This document shows, in pieces, positions 26,508-34,735 of a stretch of 64,000 nucleotides of DNA. This DNA comes from Sphingomonas sp. SCN 67-18 (GTDB taxonomy: Bacteria; Pseudomonadota; Alphaproteobacteria; Sphingomonadales; Sphingomonadaceae), in the NCBI RefSeq assembly GCF_001724715.1, contig NZ_MEFG01000005.1, positions 1 through 64,000 on the forward strand, written 5' to 3'. A program made the translations under genes and the position numbers. The notes beneath the pieces are model-generated. The model saw nothing but the letters and a program-made list of their open reading frames with translations, made no database searches and was not told where the DNA came from. Position 1 is the stretch's first letter, and each line of letters opens with the position of its first letter.

Positions 26508-27041
26508 ATGCCTAAAGAACAGGCAACCCTTGCCGGCGGGTGCTTCTGGTGCACCGAGGCGATGTTCAACGATGTCATCGGCGTCGAGGCGGTGGAGAGC
26601 GGTTATGCTGGCGGGCATGTCGCCAACCCGACCTACCGGCAGGTGTGCAACGGCGATACCGGCCATGCGGAGGTGGTGCGGCTCACTTTCGATCCGGCGG
26701 TGATCGGTTATGACGATCTGCTCGACCTGTTCTTCCACACCCATGATCCGACCCAGCTGAACCGACAGGGCAATGATGTCGGCCCGCAATATCGTTCCGC
26801 CATCTTCCCCCATTCGCCCGGGCAGGCGGCGGCGGCGCGGGCGGCGATCGAGCGGGCGCAGGCGGATTGGGAGCAGCCGGTGGTCACCACGGTCGAGGAG
26901 CCGGGGCCGTGGTATCCGGCCGAGGATTATCACGCCGACTATTTCGCGCGCGAAGGCGGCAACAACCCTTATTGCACCGCGGTGGTGGCGCCGAAGCTGC
27001 AAAAATTCCGCAAGAGCCAGGCCGCGCGGCTGAAGCGTTAA
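26508..27041 (+). CDS. msrA: Peptide-methionine (S)-S-oxide reductase A
   Basis: A 177-aa enzyme that reduces methionine-S-sulfoxide in proteins. The catalytic Cys is in GGCFWCTEAMF near residue 13; other conserved blocks are VESGYAGGHVANPTY, GHAEVV, FFHTHDPTQLNRQGNDVGPQ and YHADYF. The ATG at 26508 is preceded by AGGAAGGA at good spacing, which decides against the longer open frame from 26469. Its position between EPS genes and galU looks like a housekeeping insertion and it may share their transcript. Confidence 0.96.
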   Translation: MPKEQATLAGGCFWCTEAMFNDVIGVEAVESGYAGGHVANPTYRQVCNGDTGHAEVVRLTFDPAVIGYDDLLDLFFHTHDPTQLNRQGNDVGPQYRSAIFPHSPGQAAAARAAIERAQADWEQPVVTTVEEPGPWYPAEDYHADYFAREGGNNPYCTAVVAPKLQKFRKSQAARLKR

Positions 27042-27118
27042 CGCACTTTTGGCCAAACTCGGCTATGCGCCGTGTGTCGCCGGTCCCCGGCGGCGTGTGG
27101 ATCTTTTAGGGAATGATC

Positions 27119-27988
27119 ATGAAGCGACTTCGCAAGGCCGTGTTTCCGGTGGGCGGCCTGGGCACAAGGTTCCTGCCCGCGACCAAGGCGATGCCCAAGG
27201 AGATGCTGCCGGTGGTCGACCGGCCACTCATCCAATATGCGGTGGACGAGGCGCGCGAGGCCGGGATCGAGCAGATGATCTTCGTCACCGGCCGTGGAAA
27301 ATCGGCCATCGAGGACCATTTCGACATCGCCTATGAGCTGGAGACCACCATGTCCGGCCGGGGCAAGTCGCTCGCCATATTGGAGGCGACGCGGATGACG
27401 CCGGGCTCCGTCGCCTATGTGCGGCAGCAAGAGCCGATGGGGCTGGGCCACGCCGTCTGGTGCGCGCGCGACATTGTCGGCGACGAGCCGTTCGCGGTGC
27501 TGCTGGCCGACGATTTCATGGTGGGCCGCCCGGGCTGCCTCAAGCAGATGGTCGACGCCTATGAACGCACCGGCGGCAACATCATCTGCGCGCAGGAAGT
27601 GGCGGACGACCGCACCCATCTCTACGGCGTCATCACGCCCGGCGCGCGCAGCGGCCGGCTGACGGAAGTGCGCGGCCTGGTGGAAAAGCCGGCGCAGGGC
27701 ACCGCGCCGTCCAACCTTGCGGTCATCGGCCGCTACATCCTGCAGCCAGAGGTGATGGGCGTGCTCGCCAGCCAGGAAAAGGGCGCCGGCGGCGAGATCC
27801 AGCTGACCGACGCGATGGCCGGCATGATCGGCAACCAGCCGTTCCACGGCCTCACCTTCGACGGCACCCGCTATGATTGCGGCGACAAGGCCGGCTACAT
27901 CCAGGCGAACATGGCGCTGGCGCTGGAGCGCGACGATATCGGCCCCGCCGTGCGCGCCTTCGGTGAAGGGTTGTTCTGCCGCGATTGA
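27119..27988 (+). CDS. galU: UTP-glucose-1-phosphate uridylyltransferase
   Basis: A 289-aa nucleotidyltransferase making UDP-glucose from UTP and glucose-1-phosphate, the precursor for UDP-glucuronate and EPS glucose units. Signature PVGGLGTRFLPATKAMPKEM is at the N-terminus, followed by DRPLIQYAVDEA, LADDFMV and DCGDKAGYIQA near the C-terminus. The ATG at 27119 is favoured because AGGGA is 7 nt upstream; the ATG at 27113 is too close to it. It converges with the UDP-sugar epimerase downstream, separated by 5 nt. Confidence 0.96.
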   Translation: MKRLRKAVFPVGGLGTRFLPATKAMPKEMLPVVDRPLIQYAVDEAREAGIEQMIFVTGRGKSAIEDHFDIAYELETTMSGRGKSLAILEATRMTPGSVAYVRQQEPMGLGHAVWCARDIVGDEPFAVLLADDFMVGRPGCLKQMVDAYERTGGNIICAQEVADDRTHLYGVITPGARSGRLTEVRGLVEKPAQGTAPSNLAVIGRYILQPEVMGVLASQEKGAGGEIQLTDAMAGMIGNQPFHGLTFDGTRYDCGDKAGYIQANMALALERDDIGPAVRAFGEGLFCRD

Positions 27989-27993
27989 ACGGC

Positions 27994-28989
27994 TTACCGC
28001 CCGTGATAGGCCCTGAACCAGTCGACGAAGCGGGGGATGCCGGTGGCGATGGTGGTGCTGGGCGCATAGCCGAGATCGTCGGCTATGGCTGAGATATCGG
28101 CATAGGTTTCCCTGACGTCGCCCGGCTGCATCGGTTGCAGGTCGCGGATCGCGGCGCGGCCGCAGGCCTGCTCCACCAGCGCGATCATGTCGGTCAGCGC
28201 CTCGGACCGGTTGTTGCCGATATTGTAGATGCGGTGCGGGCTGCGGCTGCCGCCCGGCTTGACCGCGCCGTCGTCCGCGGGCGGGGTGTCGAGGCAGGCG
28301 ACGACGCCGCTGACGATATCGTCGATATAGGTGAAGTCGCGCCGCATCGCGCCCTGGTTGAACACCTTGATCGGGCGGCCCGCCAATATGGCGTCGGTGA
28401 ACAGCCACAGCGCCATGTCCGGCCGACCCCAGGGGCCATAGACGGTGAAGAAGCGCAGCCCCGTCAACGGTATGCGATAGAGATGGGCGTAGGTCTCGCT
28501 CATCAGTTCGTCCGCCTTCTTGGTGGCGGCATAGAGCGACATCGGCTGGTCCACCCGGTCCTCGACGCGGAAGGGCAGGCTGTCATTGCCGCCATAGACC
28601 GACGATGACGAGGCGTAGACCATCGGCACCGCGCGGTGGCGGGCCAGTTCCAGCAGGTTGACGTGGCCGACCAGGTTGGACTGCACATAGCTGCGCGGAT
28701 TTTCGATCGAATAGCGCACCCCCGCCTGCGCGCCGAGGTGGGCGATGCGGTCGAAGGAAAGCCCGGCCAGCGCGGCGTCGAGCGCCTCATGGTCGGCGAA
28801 ATCGACGGCGAGAAAGCTGAACCCGTCGCCATGGCGGGCCTGCAGGTCGGCAATCCGGTCCTGCTTCAGCCGGGGGCTGTAATAGGGGTTGAGATTGTCG
28901 ACGGCGATCACGGGTTCGCCGCCTGCCAGCAGGCGATGGGCGAGGTGATGGCCGATGAAGCCGGCGCCGCCGGTGATGAGCGTGGTCAT
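27994..28989 (-). CDS. UDP-glucuronate 4-epimerase-like NAD-dependent epimerase
   Basis: A 331-aa SDR epimerase. NAD motif GGAGFIGHHLA is at residue 7; NLNPYYSPRLKQDR, SSSVYGGNDSLPF and the catalytic YAATKKADE match the UDP-GlcA 4-epimerase (LpsL/GAE) pattern; FTVYGPWGRPDMALWLF follows. It interconverts UDP-glucuronate and UDP-galacturonate, fitting an acidic polymer. No UDP-glucose dehydrogenase is seen in this window. The start overlaps the upstream sua5 stop by 4 nt (ATGA), so the two are translationally coupled. Confidence 0.88.
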   Translation of the reverse strand: MTTLITGGAGFIGHHLAHRLLAGGEPVIAVDNLNPYYSPRLKQDRIADLQARHGDGFSFLAVDFADHEALDAALAGLSFDRIAHLGAQAGVRYSIENPRSYVQSNLVGHVNLLELARHRAVPMVYASSSSVYGGNDSLPFRVEDRVDQPMSLYAATKKADELMSETYAHLYRIPLTGLRFFTVYGPWGRPDMALWLFTDAILAGRPIKVFNQGAMRRDFTYIDDIVSGVVACLDTPPADDGAVKPGGSRSPHRIYNIGNNRSEALTDMIALVEQACGRAAIRDLQPMQPGDVRETYADISAIADDLGYAPSTTIATGIPRFVDWFRAYHGR

Positions 28990-29954
28990 GCGGCGGGACT
29001 AGGCGGGGTTGCCGCCCGCCGCAACCGGTCGTTGATGGCAATGCCGATGCCGGTGCGCGCTATGGGGCGGACCGCGATCATCGGACGGTCGGACGCATCG
29101 CCGGCATGGAGCGCGTCGAACAGCCGCGCCGCCGCCTCCACCAGGTCGCCGCGCGCGCTGAGCTGGAAATCGCAGGCGTCCGCGCCAAGGCCGATGACGA
29201 AGGCGCCCGGCGGCGGCGCGTCGTCGTCTATGGTCAGCGGTTTCGCGGGCGCATAATGGCTGGCCATCTGGCCGGGGGACTGGATGCCGGCGTTTGCGGA
29301 GAGCAGCGGCGCGCCCGTCACCCCGGCGATCCGATCGGCGGTGACCGGGCCGGGGCGGAGCAGGCGCACGCCGTCCGCGCCCGGCGCGACGATGGTGGAT
29401 TCCAGCCCATGGCCGGTCGGCCCGTCATCGATGACCATCGCGATCCGCCCGTTCAGGCTGGCCAGCACATGGGCGGCGCGCGTCGGGCTGATCGCCCCGC
29501 TGGCGTTGGCGGACGGCGCGGCCAAAGGCCGGCCGGATGCGCGGATCAACGCCTGCATCGCCCGGTGGCCGGGGCAGCGCAGCGCGACGGTGGGCAGGCC
29601 CGCCGTGGCGATGGCGGCAATCGGGCAATCCGGCGCGCGGGGCAGCACCAGCGTCAGCGGCCCGGGCCAGAAATACGCCGCCAGCCGCAGCGCGGTCTCG
29701 TCAAAAATCGCGATGCCCTGCGCCTGATCGAGGTCGGCGACATGGACGATCAGCGGGTTGAAGGCGGGGCGGCCCTTGGCGGCATAGATTTGCGCCACCG
29801 CGTCGCCATTGGTGGCGTCGGCGGCAAGGCCATAGACCGTTTCCGTCGGGATCGCGACCGGCCGCCCGGCGCGGATCAGCGCGGCGGCATCGGCGATGGC
29901 GGCCGTGCCGTAGCGGCGGATGATGGTGTCCTGTGCGGGATTTGAGGCACTCAC
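28986..29954 (-). CDS. sua5: L-threonylcarbamoyladenylate synthase (Sua5/YrdC)
   Basis: A 322-aa enzyme that makes threonylcarbamoyl-AMP for t6A37 modification of ANN-decoding tRNAs. The YrdC domain spans residues ~15-205 (GRPVAIPTETVYGLAADATN, KGRPAFNPLIVHV, APSANASGAISPTRA), and a linker and C-terminal Sua5 domain (~225-315) are present, so it is the long Sua5 form. Start is GTG at 29954. It is divergent from the acyl-CoA dehydrogenase, with only 47 nt between them, so promoters must overlap. It is coupled to the epimerase by an ATGA overlap. Confidence 0.94.
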   Translation of the reverse strand: MSASNPAQDTIIRRYGTAAIADAAALIRAGRPVAIPTETVYGLAADATNGDAVAQIYAAKGRPAFNPLIVHVADLDQAQGIAIFDETALRLAAYFWPGPLTLVLPRAPDCPIAAIATAGLPTVALRCPGHRAMQALIRASGRPLAAPSANASGAISPTRAAHVLASLNGRIAMVIDDGPTGHGLESTIVAPGADGVRLLRPGPVTADRIAGVTGAPLLSANAGIQSPGQMASHYAPAKPLTIDDDAPPPGAFVIGLGADACDFQLSARGDLVEAAARLFDALHAGDASDRPMIAVRPIARTGIGIAINDRLRRAATPPSPAA

Positions 29955-30001
29955 TCTGCCCGGCTATAGCGAGCACGAATCCCAAGCAAGGCCGCAATCA
30001 T

Positions 30002-31720
30002 ATGAGCTACGCCCCGCCCGTCACCGAGCAGCTCTTCGTGCTGGATCATATCGTCGATATTGCGGGCCTCGCCGCCAGCGAACGCTATGCCGCCGCCTCG
30101 CCCGATCTGGTCGAGGCGATCGTGCACGGCGCGGGCGATTTCGCGGCCGGGGAATATGCGCCGCTCAACCGCATCGGCGACACCGTGGGCGCGAAATGGG
30201 ACGATGGCCGGGTGACTTTGCCGCCGGGGTTCCGCGAAGCCTATGCCGCCTATGTCGAAGGCGGCTGGGGCAGCATCAACGGGCCGGAGGCGCAGGGCGG
30301 GCAGGGCCTGCCTTTCGCGCTGGCGACGGTGATCATGGAAGATCTCGGCACCGCGAACATGGGCTTCTCGCTGGTCAACATGCTGACGCCCGGGGCCATC
30401 GAGGCGCTGATCGCCCATGGCAGCGACGCGCAGAAGGAGGAATGGCTGCCGAAACTGATCAGCGGCGCGTGGACCGGTACGATGAACCTCACGGAGCCGC
30501 AGGCGGGATCGGACGTCGGCGCGCTGCGCACGCAGGCGACCCCGGCGGCGGACGGCAGCTGGCGGATCAAGGGCACCAAGATCTTCATCACCTTCGGCGA
30601 GCATGACCTGACCGACAATATCGTCCATCTGGTGCTGGCCCGCACGCCGGGCGCGCCGGCGGGCACGCGGGGCATATCGCTGTTCCTGGTGCCCAAGTTC
30701 CGGCTGGATGCGGACGGCGCGCCGGGCGCGCCGAACGATGTGCGCTGCGTGTCGATAGAGCATAAGCTGGGCATCCATGCCTCGCCCACCTGCGTCATGT
30801 CCTATGGCGACAATGACGATTGCCACGGCTGGCTGATCGGCGCGGAACATGGCGGTATGCGCGCGATGTTCACGATGATGAACAATGCGCGGCTGAATGT
30901 GGGCCTGCAGGGCGTGCAGATCGCCGAGCGGGCGACCCAGCAGGCGGTGGCCTATGCGCGCGAGCGGGTGCAGGGCGGCAAGCCCATAGTCGAGCATCCG
31001 GACGTGCGCCGCATGCTGATGCGGATGAAGGCGCTTACCCAGGCGGCGCGCGCGCTGGTCTATCTGGCGTCGGGCCAGGTGGATCGCGCCCATCTGGGCG
31101 ATGCCGACGCCAGGGCGCGGCTGGACCTGCTGACGCCGCTCGCCAAGGCCTATGGCACGGATGCGGGCTGCGAGGTCGCCTCGCTCGGCGTGCAGGTGCA
31201 TGGCGGCATGGGCTTCGTCGAGGAAACCGGCGCGGCCCAGCATTATCGCGATATCCGCATCGCGCCCATCTATGAAGGCACCAACGGCATCCAGGCGGCG
31301 GACCTCGTCGGCCGCAAGCTGGGGCTGGAAGGCGGCGCGGCCTTTGCGGCGCTGATCGCGGACATCCGGCGCGAGGCGGCGGATGAGGGCGCGCTGATGG
31401 TGCTCACCGACGCGGTCGAACAGGCGGCGGCGTGGATGCAGGGCGGCGGGGCGAGCGCCGATGACCGGCTGGCCGGCAGCTATCCCTTCCTCACCATGCT
31501 CTCCGTCGCCACCTGCGGCTGGCTGATGGCGCGGCAGGGGCGGATCGCCGCCGGGCTGCTGGCGCAAGGCGAGGGCGATCCCGCCTTCCTGCGGATGAAG
31601 CAGGCGGCGGCGCGCTATTATCTCGATCAGATCGTGCCGGAGGCCACCGGCCTCGCCGCCTCCGCCATGGGCGGCGCGGGCCTGCTCTATTCGGTGGACG
31701 CGGAGACTTTCGCCGCCTGA
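30002..31720 (+). CDS. Acyl-CoA dehydrogenase, DmdC-like subclass
   Basis: A 572-aa flavoprotein oxidising an acyl-CoA to the enoyl-CoA. Sequence features: MNLTEPQAGSDVGALRT and KIFITFGEHD in the middle domain, EHKLGIHASPTCVMSYGD, VQVHGGMGFVEETGAAQHYR, and IYEGTNGIQAADLVGRKLGL with the catalytic Glu. The added C-terminal domain (~450-572) and these motifs are typical of the AidB/DmdC-type long enzymes, such as 3-methylmercaptopropionyl-CoA dehydrogenases. The real substrate is unknown. The ATG at 30002 fits family starts; upstream in-frame extension would enter the divergent gene. Confidence 0.92.
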   Translation: MSYAPPVTEQLFVLDHIVDIAGLAASERYAAASPDLVEAIVHGAGDFAAGEYAPLNRIGDTVGAKWDDGRVTLPPGFREAYAAYVEGGWGSINGPEAQGGQGLPFALATVIMEDLGTANMGFSLVNMLTPGAIEALIAHGSDAQKEEWLPKLISGAWTGTMNLTEPQAGSDVGALRTQATPAADGSWRIKGTKIFITFGEHDLTDNIVHLVLARTPGAPAGTRGISLFLVPKFRLDADGAPGAPNDVRCVSIEHKLGIHASPTCVMSYGDNDDCHGWLIGAEHGGMRAMFTMMNNARLNVGLQGVQIAERATQQAVAYARERVQGGKPIVEHPDVRRMLMRMKALTQAARALVYLASGQVDRAHLGDADARARLDLLTPLAKAYGTDAGCEVASLGVQVHGGMGFVEETGAAQHYRDIRIAPIYEGTNGIQAADLVGRKLGLEGGAAFAALIADIRREAADEGALMVLTDAVEQAAAWMQGGGASADDRLAGSYPFLTMLSVATCGWLMARQGRIAAGLLAQGEGDPAFLRMKQAAARYYLDQIVPEATGLAASAMGGAGLLYSVDAETFAA

Positions 31721-31724
31721 CCGC

Positions 31725-32486
31725 TCAGGTGGCGAGATACCAGCGGCTGGTGCCCTCCAGCCCGATCGCGGTCAGCCGGTCGGACGCGAAGGCCCCGGTG
31801 TCGATGCCGATCCGGTTGGGCTGTTCGTCCACTTCGTCGGTGATGGTGTGGCCGTGCACCACCATCGGCCCGTGGCTGCCGCGATAATCGAGGAATTCGG
31901 AACGGATCCAGCGCAGGTCCGACGCCTTCTGCTCGGCAATCGGCGTGCCGGGGCGGACGCCGGCATGGACGAACAGATAATCGCCGATGGCGACCTGATC
32001 CTCGAACGCCTCGATGAAATCGATATGCGCGCCGGGCACCCGCGCCGCCAGCATCGCCGCCAGCTCGTCGAAATCCGCCGCATTATAGGCCGCCGTGCCG
32101 ATGCCGTAGCTGAGCACCGTCTCCCGCCCGCCATAGCGGACCAGATAACGCAGCGCGCCGGCGTCTCCCCGCGCGGCCTTGACGAAGGTTTCCTCATGAT
32201 TGCCCATCAGGAAGCGCGCGCTGCGCCCGCTGCGCGACAGGTCGAGCAGCCGCTGCACGACGCCGCTGGAATCCGCGCCGCGATCCACCAGGTCGCCCAG
32301 GAAGACCAGCGTGGTCCGGGCCGGGACGCGCGCGGCGTCGTCGGCCTCGATCTGCGCCAGCAGCATGTCGAGCAGGTCTCGCCGCCCGTGGATGTCGCCC
32401 ACGGCATAAACCCGCTCGCCCGCCGGTATGGCGTGGGGGGAAGCGGCCGGATCAGGCGCGCGTTTCAGGAATCGTTTCAGGACCAT
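31725..32486 (-). CDS. PPP-family metallophosphoesterase
   Basis: A 253-aa phosphatase with all metal motifs: GDIHGRRDLLD near residue 31, GDLVDRG near 68 and GNHEETF near 97, with later HAG and HGHT. Members act as serine/threonine phosphatases (PrpA-like) or as Ap4A hydrolases. The ATG at 32486 and GTG at 32489 are both possible and no ribosome site decides. It converges with the acyl-CoA dehydrogenase, whose stop is 4 nt away. Operon partners are not evident. Confidence 0.88.
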   Translation of the reverse strand: MVLKRFLKRAPDPAASPHAIPAGERVYAVGDIHGRRDLLDMLLAQIEADDAARVPARTTLVFLGDLVDRGADSSGVVQRLLDLSRSGRSARFLMGNHEETFVKAARGDAGALRYLVRYGGRETVLSYGIGTAAYNAADFDELAAMLAARVPGAHIDFIEAFEDQVAIGDYLFVHAGVRPGTPIAEQKASDLRWIRSEFLDYRGSHGPMVVHGHTITDEVDEQPNRIGIDTGAFASDRLTAIGLEGTSRWYLAT

Positions 32487-32568
32487 CACAAATGCAGCTT
32501 GAAGGGATGAGCACGCATATAGGCGCGCGTCCCGGAAATTTCACCTGTGGATTTCGGGCGCGCCCGGA

Positions 32569-32916
32569 TCAGGCGTCGTCGGTTTCGAACAGTTCGGCCG
32601 GGTCGAGGCCCAGCCGTTCGATCACGGCGCGGACGCGGGGCCATTTCTCGTCGAGGAAGATCCGCCGTTCGCGCGCCAGCAGCCGCCCGGTCGCGCCGTC
32701 GGCGACGAACATGCCCACCCCGCGCTTGACGGAGATCAGCCCTTCCTCCTGGAACAGCTGATAGGCCTTGGCGACGGTCAGCGGGTTGGCGCCCTGATCC
32801 GCCGCATAGGCGCGGACGGACGGCAGCATGTCCCCGTCCCGATATTCGCCATCCAGAATGGCGGCGGCAATGCGGTCACGCAGCTGGAGATAAACGGGGC
32901 GGTCCTGACTCGTCAT
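32569..32916 (-). CDS. GntR-type regulator, YtrA subfamily
   Basis: A 115-aa transcription regulator with an N-terminal winged helix (PVYLQLRDRIAAAILDGEYR, MLPSVRAYAADQGANPLTVA, RGVGMFVAD). The very short C-terminal helix region is typical of the YtrA subfamily, which dimerises without a ligand-binding domain. A palindromic operator begins 3 nt upstream of its start, so it likely represses itself. The usual YtrA partners (ABC transporter genes) are not adjacent here. Confidence 0.92.
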   Translation of the reverse strand: MTSQDRPVYLQLRDRIAAAILDGEYRDGDMLPSVRAYAADQGANPLTVAKAYQLFQEEGLISVKRGVGMFVADGATGRLLARERRIFLDEKWPRVRAVIERLGLDPAELFETDDA

Positions 32917-32918
32917 GC

Positions 32919-32938
32919 TGCATTAGTGCGCTAATACA
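32919..32938 (-). promoter_or_regulatory. Palindromic operator of the YtrA-type regulator
   Basis: An 8-4-8 inverted repeat, TGCATTAG and CTAATACA separated by TGCG, with one mismatch between arms. It is only 3 nt from the regulator start codon and includes TATTAG, a possible -10 box on the minus strand, so binding would block RNA polymerase. The arms agree with the TGTATTAG-type half-sites known for YtrA regulators. Confidence 0.75.
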
Positions 32939-32948
32939 GTGCGCCGCG

Positions 32949-33527
32949 TCAAGCATTCCATGTCCGCACCACGGAATCGAACGCCGGGCGGGGCCGTTCC
33001 TCCAGCGGCCTGCCGGGCGTGCCGATGAACAGGAAGCCGGCAATCCGGTCTCCGGGGCCGCCAAAGGCGTCGCGCACCGCGTCGCTATAGGCCGCCCAGC
33101 CGGTCAGCCAGCAGCCGGCGAAACCCTGGGCATGGGCGGCGTGCAGCAGCGTCATGCAGGCCGCGCCCACGGACAGTTCCTGCTCCCACAGCGGGATCTT
33201 GCTGCCCGCCACCGGGGCGGAGAGCGCGACGACCAGCGTCGGCGCCTGATGGGCGAAGCTCTCCATCGCCTCCAGTTCCAGCCGGCCCGCCTCCGGCCGC
33301 TCGGCGCGGTAGGCGGCGGTCAGCAGGTCGGCCAGCGCCTGGCGGCGGTCGTCCGGGATGACGACGAAACGCCAGGGGGCGAGCTTGCCATGGTCGGGCA
33401 CGCGGGTGGCGGCCTCCAATATCGCGCGCAGCTGCGCCGCGTTCGGGCCGGGGGCGATCATGTCGCGCGGCTTGGCGGTGCGGCGGGTGGCGAGCAGGGC
33501 GGCGGGCGAGGAGAGATCGTTGAACAT
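32949..33527 (-). CDS. Nitroreductase family protein (YdjA-like)
   Basis: A 192-aa FMN-dependent oxidoreductase of the small nitroreductase group. The N-terminal RRTAKPRDM and PDHGKLAPWRFVVI blocks bind FMN, and GAACMTLLHAAHAQGFAGCW with GFLFIGTP near the end complete the fold. Its physiological substrate is unknown; YdjA-like proteins reduce nitroaromatics weakly. It sits upstream of the gntR-type gene on the same strand, with the operator region between. Confidence 0.9.
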   Translation of the reverse strand: MFNDLSSPAALLATRRTAKPRDMIAPGPNAAQLRAILEAATRVPDHGKLAPWRFVVIPDDRRQALADLLTAAYRAERPEAGRLELEAMESFAHQAPTLVVALSAPVAGSKIPLWEQELSVGAACMTLLHAAHAQGFAGCWLTGWAAYSDAVRDAFGGPGDRIAGFLFIGTPGRPLEERPRPAFDSVVRTWNA

Positions 33528-33642
33528 GCCCCGCCGCTATCAGGCCGGCGGGGGCGGGACAATATGGCTCTGCATGGCCGGGCGCGGGGCCGTGCGCGGG
33601 GCCGCGCTTGCCGCCGCCATGGCGACCCCCTAACAACCGGCG

Positions 33643-34632
33643 ATGTTTTCCCGCCTGATCCGGGCCGCGCTGCTGGCGGCGACGCCGCTTTCCGTATCGG
33701 CGGCGCCGGTGCCCGCCAACGACGCGCAGCGCGGGCTGGCCGCGTTGCAGGCGATGGACGCGCGGGTGGCGGCGGTGGGCGAGCGGCTGGCCGTGCGCGG
33801 CGCGCCCTTGTGCGGCGACCGGCAGATGCGCTCCGGCCTGCTGGTGCACGGGCTGGCGCAATATGCCCCGGCGGCGCGGGCGGACGCGGCTGCGCTGTTC
33901 GGCCTCGGCGATGCCCCGGCGGTGCTGGCGGTCGTCCCGGGCAGCGGCGCGGACCGGGCGGGCCTGCAGGCCGGAGACGCCATAATCGCCGTGGAGGGGG
34001 ATGATGTCGCCACCGCCACCGCCCCGCAGGGCGCGGCGCGGTTCGACGCCGTCCAGCGGGTCGAGGACCGGATCGAGGCCGGGCTGGCGGACGGCGCGCT
34101 GAGCCTGACCATCCGGCGGGACGGGCGGGAACGCGCCGTCCGCGTCACCGGCGACGAGGGCTGCGCCAGCCGTTTCCAGATGATCCCCGCGACGCGGCTC
34201 AACGCATCGGCCGGGCCTTATGTCAGCGTCACCAGCGCCATCGTCGAATTCGTCGCCAGCGATGACGAGCTGGCACTGGTGCTGGCGCATGAGCTGTCCC
34301 ACAACATATTGAAGCATGGCGCGCGGCTGGACCGGCAGGGCACGTCGCGCGGGCTGCTCCGCGCCTTCGGCAAGAATCCGGGCCGCATCCGCGCGACCGA
34401 GGACGAGGCCGACCGCATGGCGCTCTACCTGATGGCGCGGGCGGGCTATGACATCGCCGTCGCCCCCGCTTTCTGGGATCGTTTCGGGCGCAGGACGGGC
34501 TTCGGCATGTTTTCCGACCGCACCCATTCCGGCCGCCGCGACCGCATGGCGCTGGCGGTGCGCGAGATCGCCCTTATCCGCGCGCAACAGGCGCGGGGCG
34601 AGGCGCCGACGCCGGATTTCGCCGGGCGCTAA
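33643..34632 (+). CDS. Periplasmic M48 metalloprotease with PDZ domain
   Basis: A 329-aa protein with a Sec signal peptide (cleavage near AAPVPA, residue ~20), a PDZ-like domain (VVPGSGADRAGLQAGDAIIA, near residue 110) and an M48 catalytic domain. The zinc motif HELSH is at about residue 216 and the third ligand lies in EDEADRMALYLMARAGYD, 40 residues later. It resembles periplasmic quality-control proteases. It is divergent from the nitroreductase across 115 nt. Monocistronic by spacing (104 nt to the POT transporter). Confidence 0.9.
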   Translation: MFSRLIRAALLAATPLSVSAAPVPANDAQRGLAALQAMDARVAAVGERLAVRGAPLCGDRQMRSGLLVHGLAQYAPAARADAAALFGLGDAPAVLAVVPGSGADRAGLQAGDAIIAVEGDDVATATAPQGAARFDAVQRVEDRIEAGLADGALSLTIRRDGRERAVRVTGDEGCASRFQMIPATRLNASAGPYVSVTSAIVEFVASDDELALVLAHELSHNILKHGARLDRQGTSRGLLRAFGKNPGRIRATEDEADRMALYLMARAGYDIAVAPAFWDRFGRRTGFGMFSDRTHSGRRDRMALAVREIALIRAQQARGEAPTPDFAGR

Positions 34633-34735
34633 GGGCAGGCCGCGCAATAATATTCTTCACAGCCCGGATTTGATCGCTAGTCTGCGCGGCAACGGAGCCG
34701 GCGCGGCCGGCCAGACAAATTCAGGGGATATATTA

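Noticed and set aside
29951-31567. 538-aa minus-strand frame opposite the acyl-CoA dehydrogenase
   Set aside because: Low-complexity shadow; the plus frame is a clear flavoenzyme.
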